From contig JARGNC010000003.1 of the NCBI GenBank assembly GCA_029212425.1, positions 1-39,818 of the forward strand: 39,818 bases of DNA, read 5' to 3'. The position numbers and the translations under genes are program-made. The notes below the pieces were generated by a model that saw nothing but the letters and a program-made list of their open reading frames with translations, was not told the DNA's origin and made no database searches. Source of the stretch: Phycisphaerales bacterium. GTDB lineage: Bacteria > Planctomycetota > Phycisphaerae > Phycisphaerales > UBA1924. Below are positions 24,345-32,769 of this stretch, piece after piece. Each line of letters opens with the position of its first letter. Position 1 is the first letter of the stretch.

Positions 24345-26345
24345 ATGCCCCGTGATATCCCAGTCGGCAACGGCTCAATCCTCTTCACCTTCGACGACAA
24401 GTACCGTATCCGCGATATCTATTCGCCACGCGTCGGTCGCTACAACCACACCGAGGGGCATGTCCAACGCTTCGGGGTCTGGGCCGACGGCCAAATCTCA
24501 TGGATCGAAGAAGATTCATGGGAACGCGACCTGAGATACAAACCAGATTCAATGACCACCGATGTTCGGCTCACCAACCGCAAACTCGGACTTGAACTCA
24601 CTTGTCACGATCTTGTGGACTACCACAAACCGGTCTTCTTCCGCAAGGTCTTCGTCCGCGATCTCCGCGGCGCGACGCGCGATGTCCGCCTCTTCTTCCA
24701 CTTCGATCTCTCGATCAACGGCTCGCCGGTCGGTGATACCGCAAACTTTGACCCCAACACCAACGCGGTCATCCTCTACAAGGATGACTCATACTTCCTG
24801 ATCAACGCGAGCAGCGATCCAACCAAGTGCGGGATCGATCACTGGGCAATCGGCGCCAAGCGTGTCGGCGGCGCAGAAGGTACCTGGCGCGATGCAGAAG
24901 ACGGGCAACTCGGCCGGAACGCGATCTCTCAAGGATCGGTTGACACAACCGTCGGAGTCCATGTCCAGGTTCCTGAAAACGGCGAAGCACAAGCGACACT
25001 CTGGGTCGTGTGCGCGGATAACTACGAAGCCGCAAAGAGCTACAACCAGCGCGTCTGGGAGACCAGCCCTGATCGATTGATCGCTCGCACCGAAGCGTAC
25101 TGGAAGCTTTGGAGCCGTAAGGAACCGATCAACACCGCTCCGCTGACGGAGCCGGTACGCGATTTGTTCTACCGATCGCAGTTGATCCTCCGCACGCAGA
25201 TCGACAACGGCGGCGCGATCATCGCTGCCAACGACACGGACATTACACACTTTGCGGGGGATCATTATTCCTACTGCTGGATGCGTGACGGCGCGTTGGT
25301 CGCACACTCACTGGTGCTTGCGTGCCAGAGTGAGCTGAGCCGGAACTTCTTCCGTTATGCCGCGGACTGTATCGGTGACAAGCCGTATTTCTTGCATAAG
25401 TACAACCCAGAGGGTGACCTGGCAAGCTCATGGCACCCCTGGATGATCGACGGCAAGCCTGTGCTTCCGATCCAGCAAGACGAAACCGCGCTCACGCTCT
25501 GGGCGCTGCGTCAGCACTTCAACGAGTTCCGCGATGTGGAGTTCATCAAACCGCTGTATTCCAAGCTTGTGCTGCGTCCCGCGAAATGGATGCTCGAGCA
25601 CCGCGACCACAACGGTCTCCCGCTGCAATCGTGGGATCTTTGGGAAGAGCGTCGCGGGATTCATACCTTTACCGTTGCCGCGACGATCGGCGCGCTCAAC
25701 GCCGCCGCGGACTTCGCGAACGACTTTGGCGACCTCGATCATGCCGCGAACTTCCGTGAGGGAGCTGAGCGGATGAAGGGTGCGCTTCGTCGTCACTTCT
25801 GGCACGAAGATCGTGGACACTTCGCACGCATGGGTGTCCCCCTCGATGATGGTTCGTACCGGCTCGACATGACACGCGACAGCGCGAACTATGCGTTGTT
25901 TGCGTTCGAAGCATTCGATGCGACCGATCCGTTGGTGCAATCCGAGATGGAGACCATGCGTGATCGACTCTGGGTCAAAACTGATGTCGGCGGATGCGCT
26001 CGCTACGAGCGAGATTACTACCACCAAGTCGAGTGCAACAAAACCGAGGATGTCCCAGGAAATCCGTGGGTGATCTGCACACTCTGGCAAGCACAGTACC
26101 AGATCGCAAAGGCAAACACGATCGACGATCTCAAAGCCGCGATGACCTTGCTGGACTGGACTACCCGCCGCACGCGCCCATCAGGCGTACTCGCGGAGCA
26201 GTTTGATCCGTACACAGGTGCCCCGATCTCCGTCTCGCCGCTGACCTGGTCGCACGCGACCTTTGTCAGCACCTGTGTGCAATATCTCAACAAACTCGAA
26301 GCGATCAAAGCGGGTATCACCGCTTCCTCCGAATCTGCGATTTAA
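24345..26345 (+). CDS. GH15-type glucoamylase (glucan 1,4-alpha-glucosidase)
   Basis: A 666-residue two-domain enzyme of glycoside hydrolase family 15. A beta-sandwich N-terminal domain (about 1-265) with RIRDIYSPRVGRYNH precedes an (alpha/alpha)6 barrel. In the barrel are YCWMRDGA (about 310), QQDETALTLWAL (about 375), SWDLWEERRG (about 428, the likely general acid Glu) and LAEQFDPYTG (about 615, the likely general base Glu). It should release glucose from alpha-1,4-glucans or cleave trehalose, as some GH15 members do. No signal peptide is visible, so it acts in the cytoplasm, probably on stored glycogen. No ribosome binding site is evident. A GT4 enzyme of glycogen-synthase type is elsewhere in the window. 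Confidence 0.88.
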   Translation: MPRDIPVGNGSILFTFDDKYRIRDIYSPRVGRYNHTEGHVQRFGVWADGQISWIEEDSWERDLRYKPDSMTTDVRLTNRKLGLELTCHDLVDYHKPVFFRKVFVRDLRGATRDVRLFFHFDLSINGSPVGDTANFDPNTNAVILYKDDSYFLINASSDPTKCGIDHWAIGAKRVGGAEGTWRDAEDGQLGRNAISQGSVDTTVGVHVQVPENGEAQATLWVVCADNYEAAKSYNQRVWETSPDRLIARTEAYWKLWSRKEPINTAPLTEPVRDLFYRSQLILRTQIDNGGAIIAANDTDITHFAGDHYSYCWMRDGALVAHSLVLACQSELSRNFFRYAADCIGDKPYFLHKYNPEGDLASSWHPWMIDGKPVLPIQQDETALTLWALRQHFNEFRDVEFIKPLYSKLVLRPAKWMLEHRDHNGLPLQSWDLWEERRGIHTFTVAATIGALNAAADFANDFGDLDHAANFREGAERMKGALRRHFWHEDRGHFARMGVPLDDGSYRLDMTRDSANYALFAFEAFDATDPLVQSEMETMRDRLWVKTDVGGCARYERDYYHQVECNKTEDVPGNPWVICTLWQAQYQIAKANTIDDLKAAMTLLDWTTRRTRPSGVLAEQFDPYTGAPISVSPLTWSHATFVSTCVQYLNKLEAIKAGITASSESAI

Positions 26346-26381
26346 CTTGGCTATTGGGCAAACCAGCTGATACCCTTGCCG

Positions 26382-27845
26382 ATGGACACTGGTTTGATTC
26401 AATCGACACTCAGCGACCGATTCGGTCTCGAATCTCTGCGCCCACTCCAAGCGGAAATCATCGAGCAGGTCATGGATGGTGGCGATGCGTTGGTCGTCAT
26501 GCCCACCGGTTCGGGTAAATCCCTCTGCTTCCAGCTCCCATCGCTCGCGATGAACCACGAATGCGGCGGCGAAGGGATCGGGCTTGTGTTCTCGCCGCTG
26601 ATCGCGCTCATGGAAGACCAAGTCCACGCGCTCAAGAAACGAGGCATCCGCGCCGAGTATGTCAACTCGACCGTTTCCAAACCCGAGCGGATCAAACGGT
26701 ACAAGAAGCTCGCCGCGGGTGAGTACGAGCTGTTTTACGCAACCCCCGAACGCATGACCAAGCCTGACTTTCGAGCGGCGCTCGATCAATGTCCCGGCGG
26801 CGTGAACCTCCTCGCGATCGATGAATGCCACTGCGTCACCAAATGGGGGCACGACCTGCGTCCCGCGTACCAACGCATCGGGGAGTTTCGACACGAGCTT
26901 GGCGACCCCGTCACCATCGCGCTGACCGCAACAGCAACCAGAGCGGTCCGCGAGGATATCCGAGTGGTGCTTGGGACGGATGAAGATTCCATGCCGCTCT
27001 TCGCGGCTCCTGTCGATCGTCCCAACCTCAAACTCAGCTGTGAAACTGTCTGGGATGATGAAGACAAGATCGACAAGCTCCGCTCAACACTCAAAGGCAT
27101 CGAGGGGACCTCGATCGTCTACTTCACGCTCATCAAAGACCTCGATCGGATGGCGCCGTTGATCAAGCGTGCGATGGATCGTCCCGTCGAGATCTATCAC
27201 GGCCGGCTCCCCCCTGCTGAGCGAAGGCGCGTGTACAACCAGTTCATCAACGCGACCCCCAAAGAGAACCTGCTCCTGTGCGCAACCAACGCATTCGGGA
27301 TGGGGGTGGACAAATCCGATCTGCGTTCGGTCATCCACGCGCAGCTCCCAGGATCGGTCGAAGCGTACCACCAAGAGGTCGGACGCGCGGGACGCGATGG
27401 GCTGCCTTCGATGTGCAAGATCCTGTACGCCCAGTCCGACCTGACCATCCAGCAAGAGTTCATCCGCTGGCAGAACCCCACCGCGGACCTGATCATGCAG
27501 ACCATGAGCGCGATCGAGGCACGCTTCAACCACGATGACTTCGATTCCGACGACCTCCGCATCCATGTCATCGGCAAAGGACACGCGCACGGGCTCGGAG
27601 GAGGGGTCATGGAGTATGTCCTGATCCGTCTCGCAGAATACGGCGCGATCGAACTCACCCCAATCCCTGGAAATGAACGCGGACAAGGCCGATACCGCTA
27701 TGTCCGCACCATCGACGACGACGAGATCGATGCAGAATCAATCGACGAGAAACTCAAACGCGATCTCATGAGGCTCCTCGATGTCGTCAACCTGACCAAA
27801 TCGGCTGATATCCCAGCGTATATCACTGAATACTTTGGGCTTTGA
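26382..27845 (+). CDS. RecQ-like ATP-dependent DNA helicase, shortened
   Basis: A 487-residue superfamily 2 helicase of the RecQ branch. Motif 0 (RPLQAEII), Walker A MPTGSGKS (about 40-47), DECH box (DECHCVTKWGHDLRPAY), TATAT and the C-terminal motif VGRAGRDG are present. The usual box is DEAH. After the helicase core the region expected to hold the four zinc cysteines has none, and no HRDC domain follows; instead there is a short winged-helix-like part (VMEYVLIRLAEYGAIELTPI). RecQ helicases unwind recombination and replication intermediates. The start is taken at ATG 26382; a TTG two codons earlier is possible, and no clear ribosome binding site decides. It lies 36 bases after the glucoamylase gene. 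Confidence 0.85.
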   Translation: MDTGLIQSTLSDRFGLESLRPLQAEIIEQVMDGGDALVVMPTGSGKSLCFQLPSLAMNHECGGEGIGLVFSPLIALMEDQVHALKKRGIRAEYVNSTVSKPERIKRYKKLAAGEYELFYATPERMTKPDFRAALDQCPGGVNLLAIDECHCVTKWGHDLRPAYQRIGEFRHELGDPVTIALTATATRAVREDIRVVLGTDEDSMPLFAAPVDRPNLKLSCETVWDDEDKIDKLRSTLKGIEGTSIVYFTLIKDLDRMAPLIKRAMDRPVEIYHGRLPPAERRRVYNQFINATPKENLLLCATNAFGMGVDKSDLRSVIHAQLPGSVEAYHQEVGRAGRDGLPSMCKILYAQSDLTIQQEFIRWQNPTADLIMQTMSAIEARFNHDDFDSDDLRIHVIGKGHAHGLGGGVMEYVLIRLAEYGAIELTPIPGNERGQGRYRYVRTIDDDEIDAESIDEKLKRDLMRLLDVVNLTKSADIPAYITEYFGL

Positions 27846-27857
27846 CTCAGCGCCCCA

Positions 27858-27884
27858 TTGTCATTGCCAAACTGTAGATATAAT
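27858..27884 (+). promoter_or_regulatory. Candidate promoter of the GT2 gene
   Basis: A perfect TATAAT at 27879-27884 follows TTGTCA at 27858-27863 with a short 15-base spacer. The leader to the ATG at 27964 would be about 73 bases and contains two inverted repeats. The -10 box is good; the spacing lowers confidence. Confidence 0.45.
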
Positions 27885-27912
27885 GTTTTGTCGGATGACC
27901 TGTTGTCCGAAG

Positions 27913-27940
27913 CAGGATCTGTCCCATTCACCAGATCCTG
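27913..27940 (+). repeat. Inverted repeat in the GT2 leader
   Basis: CAGGATCTG (27913-27921) and CAGATCCTG (27932-27940) form a perfect nine-base-pair stem with a ten-base loop. A smaller one, TCGGA/TCCGA, precedes it at 27891-27910. No T run follows, so this is not a standard terminator; it could be an operator or a leader RNA hairpin. Confidence 0.6.
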
Positions 27941-27963
27941 ACAACACGCAAGGGAATCTGTGC

Positions 27964-28749
27964 ATGGCGCATTCTGCATCTACATCCCCGCCGCCAGTTG
28001 AGGCAGCAGTATCTCCCCGACTCTCGATCATCACGGTTTGCAAAAACGCAGAATCTGTCATCGGCTCCACAATCACAAGCGTGATGGAACAGAGTTCCTC
28101 AAGTATCCAGTTTCTCATCCTTGATGGTGCATCCACAGATGAAACCACGAGTGTCATTCGACAGCTCGGCAAAGATTCCATCGAGCTCATCTCTGAACCA
28201 GACAACGGCATCTACCACGCGATGAACAAAGGAATTCAGCACGCGAGTGGAGAGTTCCTGCTCTTCTTAAACGCGGGAGATACCCTGCTCCACACGCAGA
28301 CTGTCGAATCCTTGCTGCGTGCTATTGATCGCGCTCCATATGCTGATGTGTACCACGCCGCGGTCGTGTGGTTTGATCCCAGAACAGGACGATCGCGATA
28401 CAAACCAGCCCTCCGTGATTCAAACACCAATCTCTTCCGAGGTTCATTGAACCACCAAGCGATGTTCATCCGGAGAGAGCTGTTTGAGCGATTCGGAGCG
28501 TACGACGAGAGCTTCCGATTAGCCGGGGATTATGAATGGGTTCTTAGAGCGAAGCGGAAGCATCAATGTCGATTCGAGAGACTCAATGCGTGCAGTTCGG
28601 TGTTCCTTCTGGGTGGGCAATCCACAAGCGGAGAACACGATGAACTCATCCGTTCTGAATGCAAGCGTTCCCGCGACATGTACTACGGATCATGGGACAA
28701 GATAAAATATCGCATTTTGATCCGAGTACGGAAGATCCTCGGCATCTGA
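27964..28749 (+). CDS. Glycosyltransferase family 2
   Basis: A 261-residue GT-A fold glycosyltransferase. It opens with LSIITVCKNAESVIGSTITS, has the nucleotide-sugar region FLILDGASTDETTSVI and NAGDTLLH (a DxD-like metal site, here AGDT), then LNHQAMFIRRELFERFGAYDESFRLAGDYEWVLR (quoted in part: FRLAGDYEWVLR), typical of enzymes building surface polysaccharides. The start at ATG 27964 is supported by AAGGGAA about nine bases upstream; a longer Cys-rich frame reaching back to 27835 lies over the promoter and leader and is rejected. No membrane helix is seen, so it acts at the cytoplasmic face. A second GT2 gene lies 0.4 kb on, beyond the FKBP gene. Confidence 0.88.
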   Translation: MAHSASTSPPPVEAAVSPRLSIITVCKNAESVIGSTITSVMEQSSSSIQFLILDGASTDETTSVIRQLGKDSIELISEPDNGIYHAMNKGIQHASGEFLLFLNAGDTLLHTQTVESLLRAIDRAPYADVYHAAVVWFDPRTGRSRYKPALRDSNTNLFRGSLNHQAMFIRRELFERFGAYDESFRLAGDYEWVLRAKRKHQCRFERLNACSSVFLLGGQSTSGEHDELIRSECKRSRDMYYGSWDKIKYRILIRVRKILGI

Positions 28750-28814
28750 CCAGTCTCATCGCACGCACCGATCGATCTCTGGGACTACCATCACACTCAA
28801 TCGAAAGGAAAGCC

Positions 28815-29144
28815 ATGAGCCAAATCACCGAAATCATCATCGAGGATTCCGTCGTAGGCGACGGGATGGAATGCCCTAAGAACGCGACCGTCAATGTCCA
28901 CTACAAGGGCACACTCATGGATGGAACCGTCTTTGATTCCTCCTACGATCGCGGAGAATCCATCAACTTCCCGCTCAACAACCTCATCCAGGGATGGCAA
29001 GAAGGCATCCCAGGCATGAAAGTCGGCGGCAAGCGCAAGCTCACCATCCCCTACGCGAAGGCGTACGGCGAGTTCGGATCACCGCCTGCGATCCCAGCGA
29101 AAGCTGACCTGATCTTCGAGATCGAACTCCTCGGACTCAGCTGA
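28815..29144 (+). CDS. FKBP-type peptidyl-prolyl cis-trans isomerase
   Basis: A 109-residue single-domain FKBP. The start MSQITEIIIEDSVVGDG is followed by VNVHYKGTLMDGTVFDSSYDRG, INFPLNNLIQGWQEGIPGMKVGGKRKLTIPYAKAYG (in part) and a final LIFEIELLGL. These are the standard pocket segments, with Tyr, Phe, Trp and Asp of the active site in place. It speeds proline isomerisation during folding. No signal peptide is seen, so it is cytoplasmic. The ATG follows AAAGGAA by five bases; a frame extending further upstream lies inside the end of the GT2 gene and is not used. It sits between two glycosyltransferase genes, probably a chance neighbour. Confidence 0.95.
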   Translation: MSQITEIIIEDSVVGDGMECPKNATVNVHYKGTLMDGTVFDSSYDRGESINFPLNNLIQGWQEGIPGMKVGGKRKLTIPYAKAYGEFGSPPAIPAKADLIFEIELLGLS

Positions 29145-29160
29145 TTCAATCAGACAACCG

Positions 29161-30003
29161 ATGACCCTACCAACCGTTTCGATTGTGGTCCCGTCGTTTC
29201 AACAGGCGCGATTCCTCGACGAAGCGTTGGGTTCGCTGTTGCAACAACGAGATCAAATCCATGAACTCATCGTCATGGATGGTGGCTCAACCGATGGTTC
29301 AAAGGAAATCATCGAGCAACATCAATCTGCATTCACACACTGGCAATCTGAGAAAGACGATGGACAAGCCGGCGCGATCATCAATGGATTCGAGCGTGCA
29401 AGCGGGGACATCCTCGCGTGGGTGAACTCCGATGATGCGTTGCTTCCAGGAGCAGTCCGCTCGATGCGTGAAGCGTTCGCTTCAAATCCACAATCCGGAA
29501 TGATCGAGGGCAACACCGTCATCATCGACCAGGATTCAATGGTCATCCGTTGCGACCGCCGAGCTGGACCATCGCACACCTGGGCGCGGTTTGGGTACAT
29601 GCGTGTCCACCAACCCAGCACTTTCTTCCGCCGATCACTCTATGAACAAGTTGGAGGCATCGACCGCTCGATGCACTGCACGATGGACACCGATCTCTGG
29701 TACAAGATGCTACCGACCGCGAACGCCCTTCGGCTCAACCGGTACATCGGGGTCCACCGAATCCACACCGACGCGAAGGGCGAGAACGAAGCGTGGAAAG
29801 CAAAGTACGCCGAAGAACGCATGATCCTTGACGAACGCTACCCCCACTACCGGAACAACCCGATCCATCACCAGCTCGGACGCATCGCGTACTACACCAC
29901 TCAGTTTTTCAATGGTCGAGCATCCAACGCGAAGCGCGATACCAAATCGATGACTGAAAGGACACTTGCTGAGTCCGTCGATCTCAATCTACTCGATCGA
30001 TGA
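29161..30003 (+). CDS. Glycosyltransferase family 2
   Basis: A 280-residue GT-A glycosyltransferase, distinct from the one at 27964. It starts TVSIVVPSFQQARFLDEALGSLLQQ, has ELIVMDGGSTDGSKEII and the metal site WVNSDDALLPGAV (the DxD equivalent is SDD), and later VHQPSTFFRRSLYEQVGGID with CTMDTDLWYKML. It should transfer a sugar to a surface polysaccharide or lipid carrier in the cytoplasm. It begins 16 bases after the FKBP stop, without an obvious ribosome binding site, and ends four bases from a convergent methyltransferase gene. The family is sure; the sugar is unknown. Confidence 0.9.
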   Translation: MTLPTVSIVVPSFQQARFLDEALGSLLQQRDQIHELIVMDGGSTDGSKEIIEQHQSAFTHWQSEKDDGQAGAIINGFERASGDILAWVNSDDALLPGAVRSMREAFASNPQSGMIEGNTVIIDQDSMVIRCDRRAGPSHTWARFGYMRVHQPSTFFRRSLYEQVGGIDRSMHCTMDTDLWYKMLPTANALRLNRYIGVHRIHTDAKGENEAWKAKYAEERMILDERYPHYRNNPIHHQLGRIAYYTTQFFNGRASNAKRDTKSMTERTLAESVDLNLLDR

Positions 30004-30006
30004 GCT

Positions 30007-30879
30007 TTACTGTGCTTTGAGCACAAAGAGCATGTGATCCTTCGCTGGGAGCCAACCGGGTGAGGATTGGTTCTTGTGCAATCCCATGCGCATCCCCAAG
30101 CCCCAAATCAAACCCCGGACCGCATCGCGGACTCCGCGCGTCAACTTGTACCGCGCGTGACTCGATCGTTCATAATGCACCACATCCATGTTGTGTCTTT
30201 GAGCAAGCTGATCAACTGTGCCGCGTTCAAAGAACACCTGATGCTCAGGGAGTGAGCAGTACCAATAGCGAGCGCCATGCCATTTCCATGATGGCGAACC
30301 AGCATCCCCAGTGAGTCCGACGAAAATGCCGTTGGGATTGAGCATTGATCGAGTTCTCTCAATAAACGAATCCGGATCGTGCAGGTGCTCAAGCACATCA
30401 ATCGCGAGGATCACATCAAAGCGTTTCTCTGTGGTGCAATCATCGAGCATCGGTGCGATGATCTCCACCCCACGCTCTTGCGCATGTCTCGCAGCTTCTT
30501 CACCCGGTTCGATCCCGAACCGCTCCCACGATTGCCCCATGTATCCGAGCAACGCCCCGTTCGAGCAACCAATATCCAGAACCATCGGCCCCTCTGCATG
30601 TGAATTGATGACACGCTCGATGTCATCGAACCGCCGCTTATGAGGGTCCGGCGTTTCCTCCCAGTGATCCCCCGATGCTTTCTCGTAGCACTCGATCAAG
30701 TCTCGCTCAGGAATACAAGGCACCTTCACTTGCAGTCTGCATTGAGGACAACGGCGCATCGTGAACTGCGTATCACCCAGATCGATCTCGACCCCCGCGA
30801 CCTCTGGTGGGCTGTTGTGCACAACCCTGCCGCAGAATTGAGTCTCAACTTTGCAGATTGGACAGACCGTTGAACTCAC
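30007..30879 (-). CDS. SAM-dependent methyltransferase with N-terminal zinc finger
   Basis: A 290-residue protein. An N-terminal zinc-binding module is formed by CPIC (residues 6-9) and CPQC (about 44-47). The class I methyltransferase domain follows with motif I VLDIGCSNGALLGYMG (about 99-114), an acidic residue at IEPGEE, and VILAIDVLEHLHDPDSFI. This pairing is common in enzymes that methylate sugars or O-antigen intermediates. The start is a GTG at 30879 that overlaps the stop of the upstream lipoprotein gene (GTGA), so its translation depends on that gene. It converges on the GT2 gene, which suits a role in surface polysaccharide making. Confidence 0.85.
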   Translation of the reverse strand: MSSTVCPICKVETQFCGRVVHNSPPEVAGVEIDLGDTQFTMRRCPQCRLQVKVPCIPERDLIECYEKASGDHWEETPDPHKRRFDDIERVINSHAEGPMVLDIGCSNGALLGYMGQSWERFGIEPGEEAARHAQERGVEIIAPMLDDCTTEKRFDVILAIDVLEHLHDPDSFIERTRSMLNPNGIFVGLTGDAGSPSWKWHGARYWYCSLPEHQVFFERGTVDQLAQRHNMDVVHYERSSHARYKLTRGVRDAVRGLIWGLGMRMGLHKNQSSPGWLPAKDHMLFVLKAQ

Positions 30880-31709
30880 TGCTGGATCGTCTCGTCGATC
30901 ATCGAATCAAAGGCGCGTGTATTGAGGTTCACCGTATCCTGAGGTCCCCACATCTTGATCACGATCCGGGATTCACCAAGATCAAAGATTGCCGCGTGCA
31001 TCGCGTAAAAGATCTGCTCATTCGTCCCGCCCTTGGCGCCTGGATCAAGATAGGTTCCATCGAGATCGACAATCTGGACCGGGAATCCCGCGATGGACTT
31101 GTCATCCGTCTTTGCACGCGAGCGTCCGCCCATCGAATCGACAAACTGGCTTTGCATGATCCGCACGATATCACGCACACTGCCGGTTTCTTTGGTAAAC
31201 GAAACCGATGCGTTCCCCAGCGTGTTCTTGATGTACATCTCCGCGAACTGACCACGAGGCGGGACCGCCATCGACCATCCCTCAGGCATCTCCCAGCGGA
31301 GACCGGAACTCGAAGCGTACTCTTCGTCGCTCAAGGTGTACGCGAGCCCATCACTCGGACTGGTGCCGCCTTGGATTTGGTCGCGGAGGTCGCTCGCTTT
31401 ATCCCGTGAGCGTCCGAGCAGCGATTGAGAATCTCGTTCCCGCTCCCACTCGCGCTCTTCATCACCATTCGGCTCTCCAGCATCGACGAGTTCCGCGCCG
31501 TCCCGCTCAGCTTTATGATCCGCTGACCCCTCTTCAGACTGATCCATCTGGATGCCTTGCTTCGCAGCAAGTTCATCAAGGTAACTCGTGTCCGCAGTCG
31601 GTTCGCTTGTTGCAGCATCAGTCGCTTTGGTGTCAGGTGCTTTGGAACAACCGACAAGCAAACCAGAGCACAAAACCACAGCAGACGCGATAGAGATAGA
31701 GGTGTTCAT
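30876..31709 (-). CDS. Lipoprotein of unknown function
   Basis: A 277-residue predicted lipoprotein. The signal MNTSISIASAVVLCSGLLVGC ends in the lipobox LVGC with Cys21. Residues 22-115 are a low-complexity linker rich in Asp, Glu, Ser and Thr. The folded part begins near 120 (LSDEEYASSSGLRWEMPEGWS) and runs to the end, with alternating strands (ASVSFTKETG, FPVQIVDLDGTYLD, AAIFDLGESRIVIKMWG). It resembles the small alpha/beta domains that planctomycetes attach to lipoproteins; I have no function for it. The ATG at 31709 has no clear ribosome binding site. Its stop overlaps the methyltransferase GTG. Confidence 0.75.
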   Translation of the reverse strand: MNTSISIASAVVLCSGLLVGCSKAPDTKATDAATSEPTADTSYLDELAAKQGIQMDQSEEGSADHKAERDGAELVDAGEPNGDEEREWERERDSQSLLGRSRDKASDLRDQIQGGTSPSDGLAYTLSDEEYASSSGLRWEMPEGWSMAVPPRGQFAEMYIKNTLGNASVSFTKETGSVRDIVRIMQSQFVDSMGGRSRAKTDDKSIAGFPVQIVDLDGTYLDPGAKGGTNEQIFYAMHAAIFDLGESRIVIKMWGPQDTVNLNTRAFDSMIDETIQQ

Positions 31710-31756
31710 AGACAAGTGTAGGAAGTAGCCCCGATGGGATTCCGAGATGACCGGAA

Positions 31757-32170
31757 TCAGGATTCCCAGATGTTCCCAGTGATGAGCTCAATCGAGTTCC
31801 CGTACGGATCGCGGACATAGATCGACCGCCCCTTCGCAAAGCCCTCCTCCTGCTCCCAATCGATCTCCTGCTCGATCCCGATCCCGAACGAGCTCATCCG
31901 CTTTTTCCAGTTGTCATAGTCAGATTCCTCGATTCGCAACGCGATATGCCCCGCCCCGCGTGGTCCATGGCTCGGGACATCCCTCCCAGGTTTGTCGGAT
32001 TCCTGCGGATTAAACACCAGCAGTACATGATTCCCATCGATCCGAAAGTAGGTCATCAGGTCCGAAGCACCCCCCGGCTTCTCCAATCCAAGCACTTCAT
32101 GATAAAACCACACCGCTTGCTCAATATCCGACGCATAGAGGACCGTTTCTAAAATGGAATGGGGTTTCAT
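31757..32170 (-). CDS. VOC family (glyoxalase-like) protein
   Basis: A 137-residue vicinal-oxygen-chelate protein. Both beta-alpha-beta-beta-beta halves are visible: ILETVLYASDIEQAVWFYHEVLGLE, then NHVLLVFNP; and GAGHIALRIEESDYDNWKKRM, then IYVRDPYGNSIELI. Likely metal ligands are His4 or Glu near the start, His near GAGH, and the final Glu of SIELI. VOC proteins include lyases, dioxygenases and antibiotic-binding proteins, so the reaction cannot be named. The ATG at 32170 gives MKPHSILE; a longer frame upstream begins with a Cys-rich hydrophobic run that I judge untranslated. It is divergent from the DUF1569 gene. Confidence 0.85.
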   Translation of the reverse strand: MKPHSILETVLYASDIEQAVWFYHEVLGLEKPGGASDLMTYFRIDGNHVLLVFNPQESDKPGRDVPSHGPRGAGHIALRIEESDYDNWKKRMSSFGIGIEQEIDWEQEEGFAKGRSIYVRDPYGNSIELITGNIWES

Positions 32171-32257
32171 ACCCAAGCATAGTCGACCACAGCAGAATAT
32201 CAGGATACTATTTGCCAGCAATTATGCCTGCCTGACAATAAACACAAGGACTCTCCC

Positions 32258-32749
32258 ATGCCCGTTGCTGATAAATCAAAGTGGTCTCCGAAGACCTTCC
32301 ATTCGATTGACGAGCTTTCCGCAGAACTGGATCGGATCGAAGCTGCACATCAGTCCGGGACGCTTTCCACTGCCGGAGGATGGACCCCAGGACAGTGCAT
32401 GAGCCACACCGCGGTGTTTATTCAAAGCTCATACGACGGCTTCGAGCTCGGCGCTCCATGGATCCTGCGTGCTGTGTGCTCACTCTTGCTCAAGCCGATC
32501 GCAACGAAACCCAAGTCGCAGATGAAGCCGGGCATCAAACTCCCTGCGAAGGCAAAGGAACTCCTCCCAGAAGACGCGGTCAGCGTCGAGGAAGGCATCG
32601 CACAGATGCGTACCCAGATCGCTCGGATCAAGTCAGGTGAGCAGATGACCCAGGTCAGCCCGCTCCTTGGAAAGATGAGCCATGAGCAATGGGTAAACCT
32701 GCACCTCAACCACTGCAGGATGCACTTAGGTTTTTTCAGTTACGAGTAA
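32258..32749 (+). CDS. DUF1569 (DinB-fold) protein
   Basis: A 163-residue protein of the DUF1569 family, a branch of the DinB/YfiT four-helix fold. The blocks are an N-terminal HSIDELSAELDRIEAAH helix, GGWTPGQCMSHTAVFIQSS with a likely metal-binding His, KPGIKLPAKAKELLP, and the C-terminal LHLNHCRMHLGFF with further His residues. DinB-fold enzymes often use a metal and a thiol cofactor, but no activity is known for this family. Two hydrophobic residues runs (WILRAVCSLLL) are too short to be sure of a membrane segment. The ATG follows AAGGA by seven bases. Convergent with fabG, 20 bases away. Confidence 0.8.
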   Translation: MPVADKSKWSPKTFHSIDELSAELDRIEAAHQSGTLSTAGGWTPGQCMSHTAVFIQSSYDGFELGAPWILRAVCSLLLKPIATKPKSQMKPGIKLPAKAKELLPEDAVSVEEGIAQMRTQIARIKSGEQMTQVSPLLGKMSHEQWVNLHLNHCRMHLGFFSYE

Positions 32750-32769
32750 TCCCGATCAGCGAGATCAGA

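Noticed and set aside
26181..26894. A 237-residue minus-strand frame over the glucoamylase end and helicase start
   Set aside because: It overlaps two well supported genes and shows no recognisable domain.
27835..27963. A Cys/His-rich 43-residue extension of the GT2 protein, tempting as a zinc module
   Set aside because: It overlaps the end of the helicase gene and the promoter and hairpins of the GT2 gene; ATG 27964 has its own ribosome binding site and the GT2 fold starts soon after.
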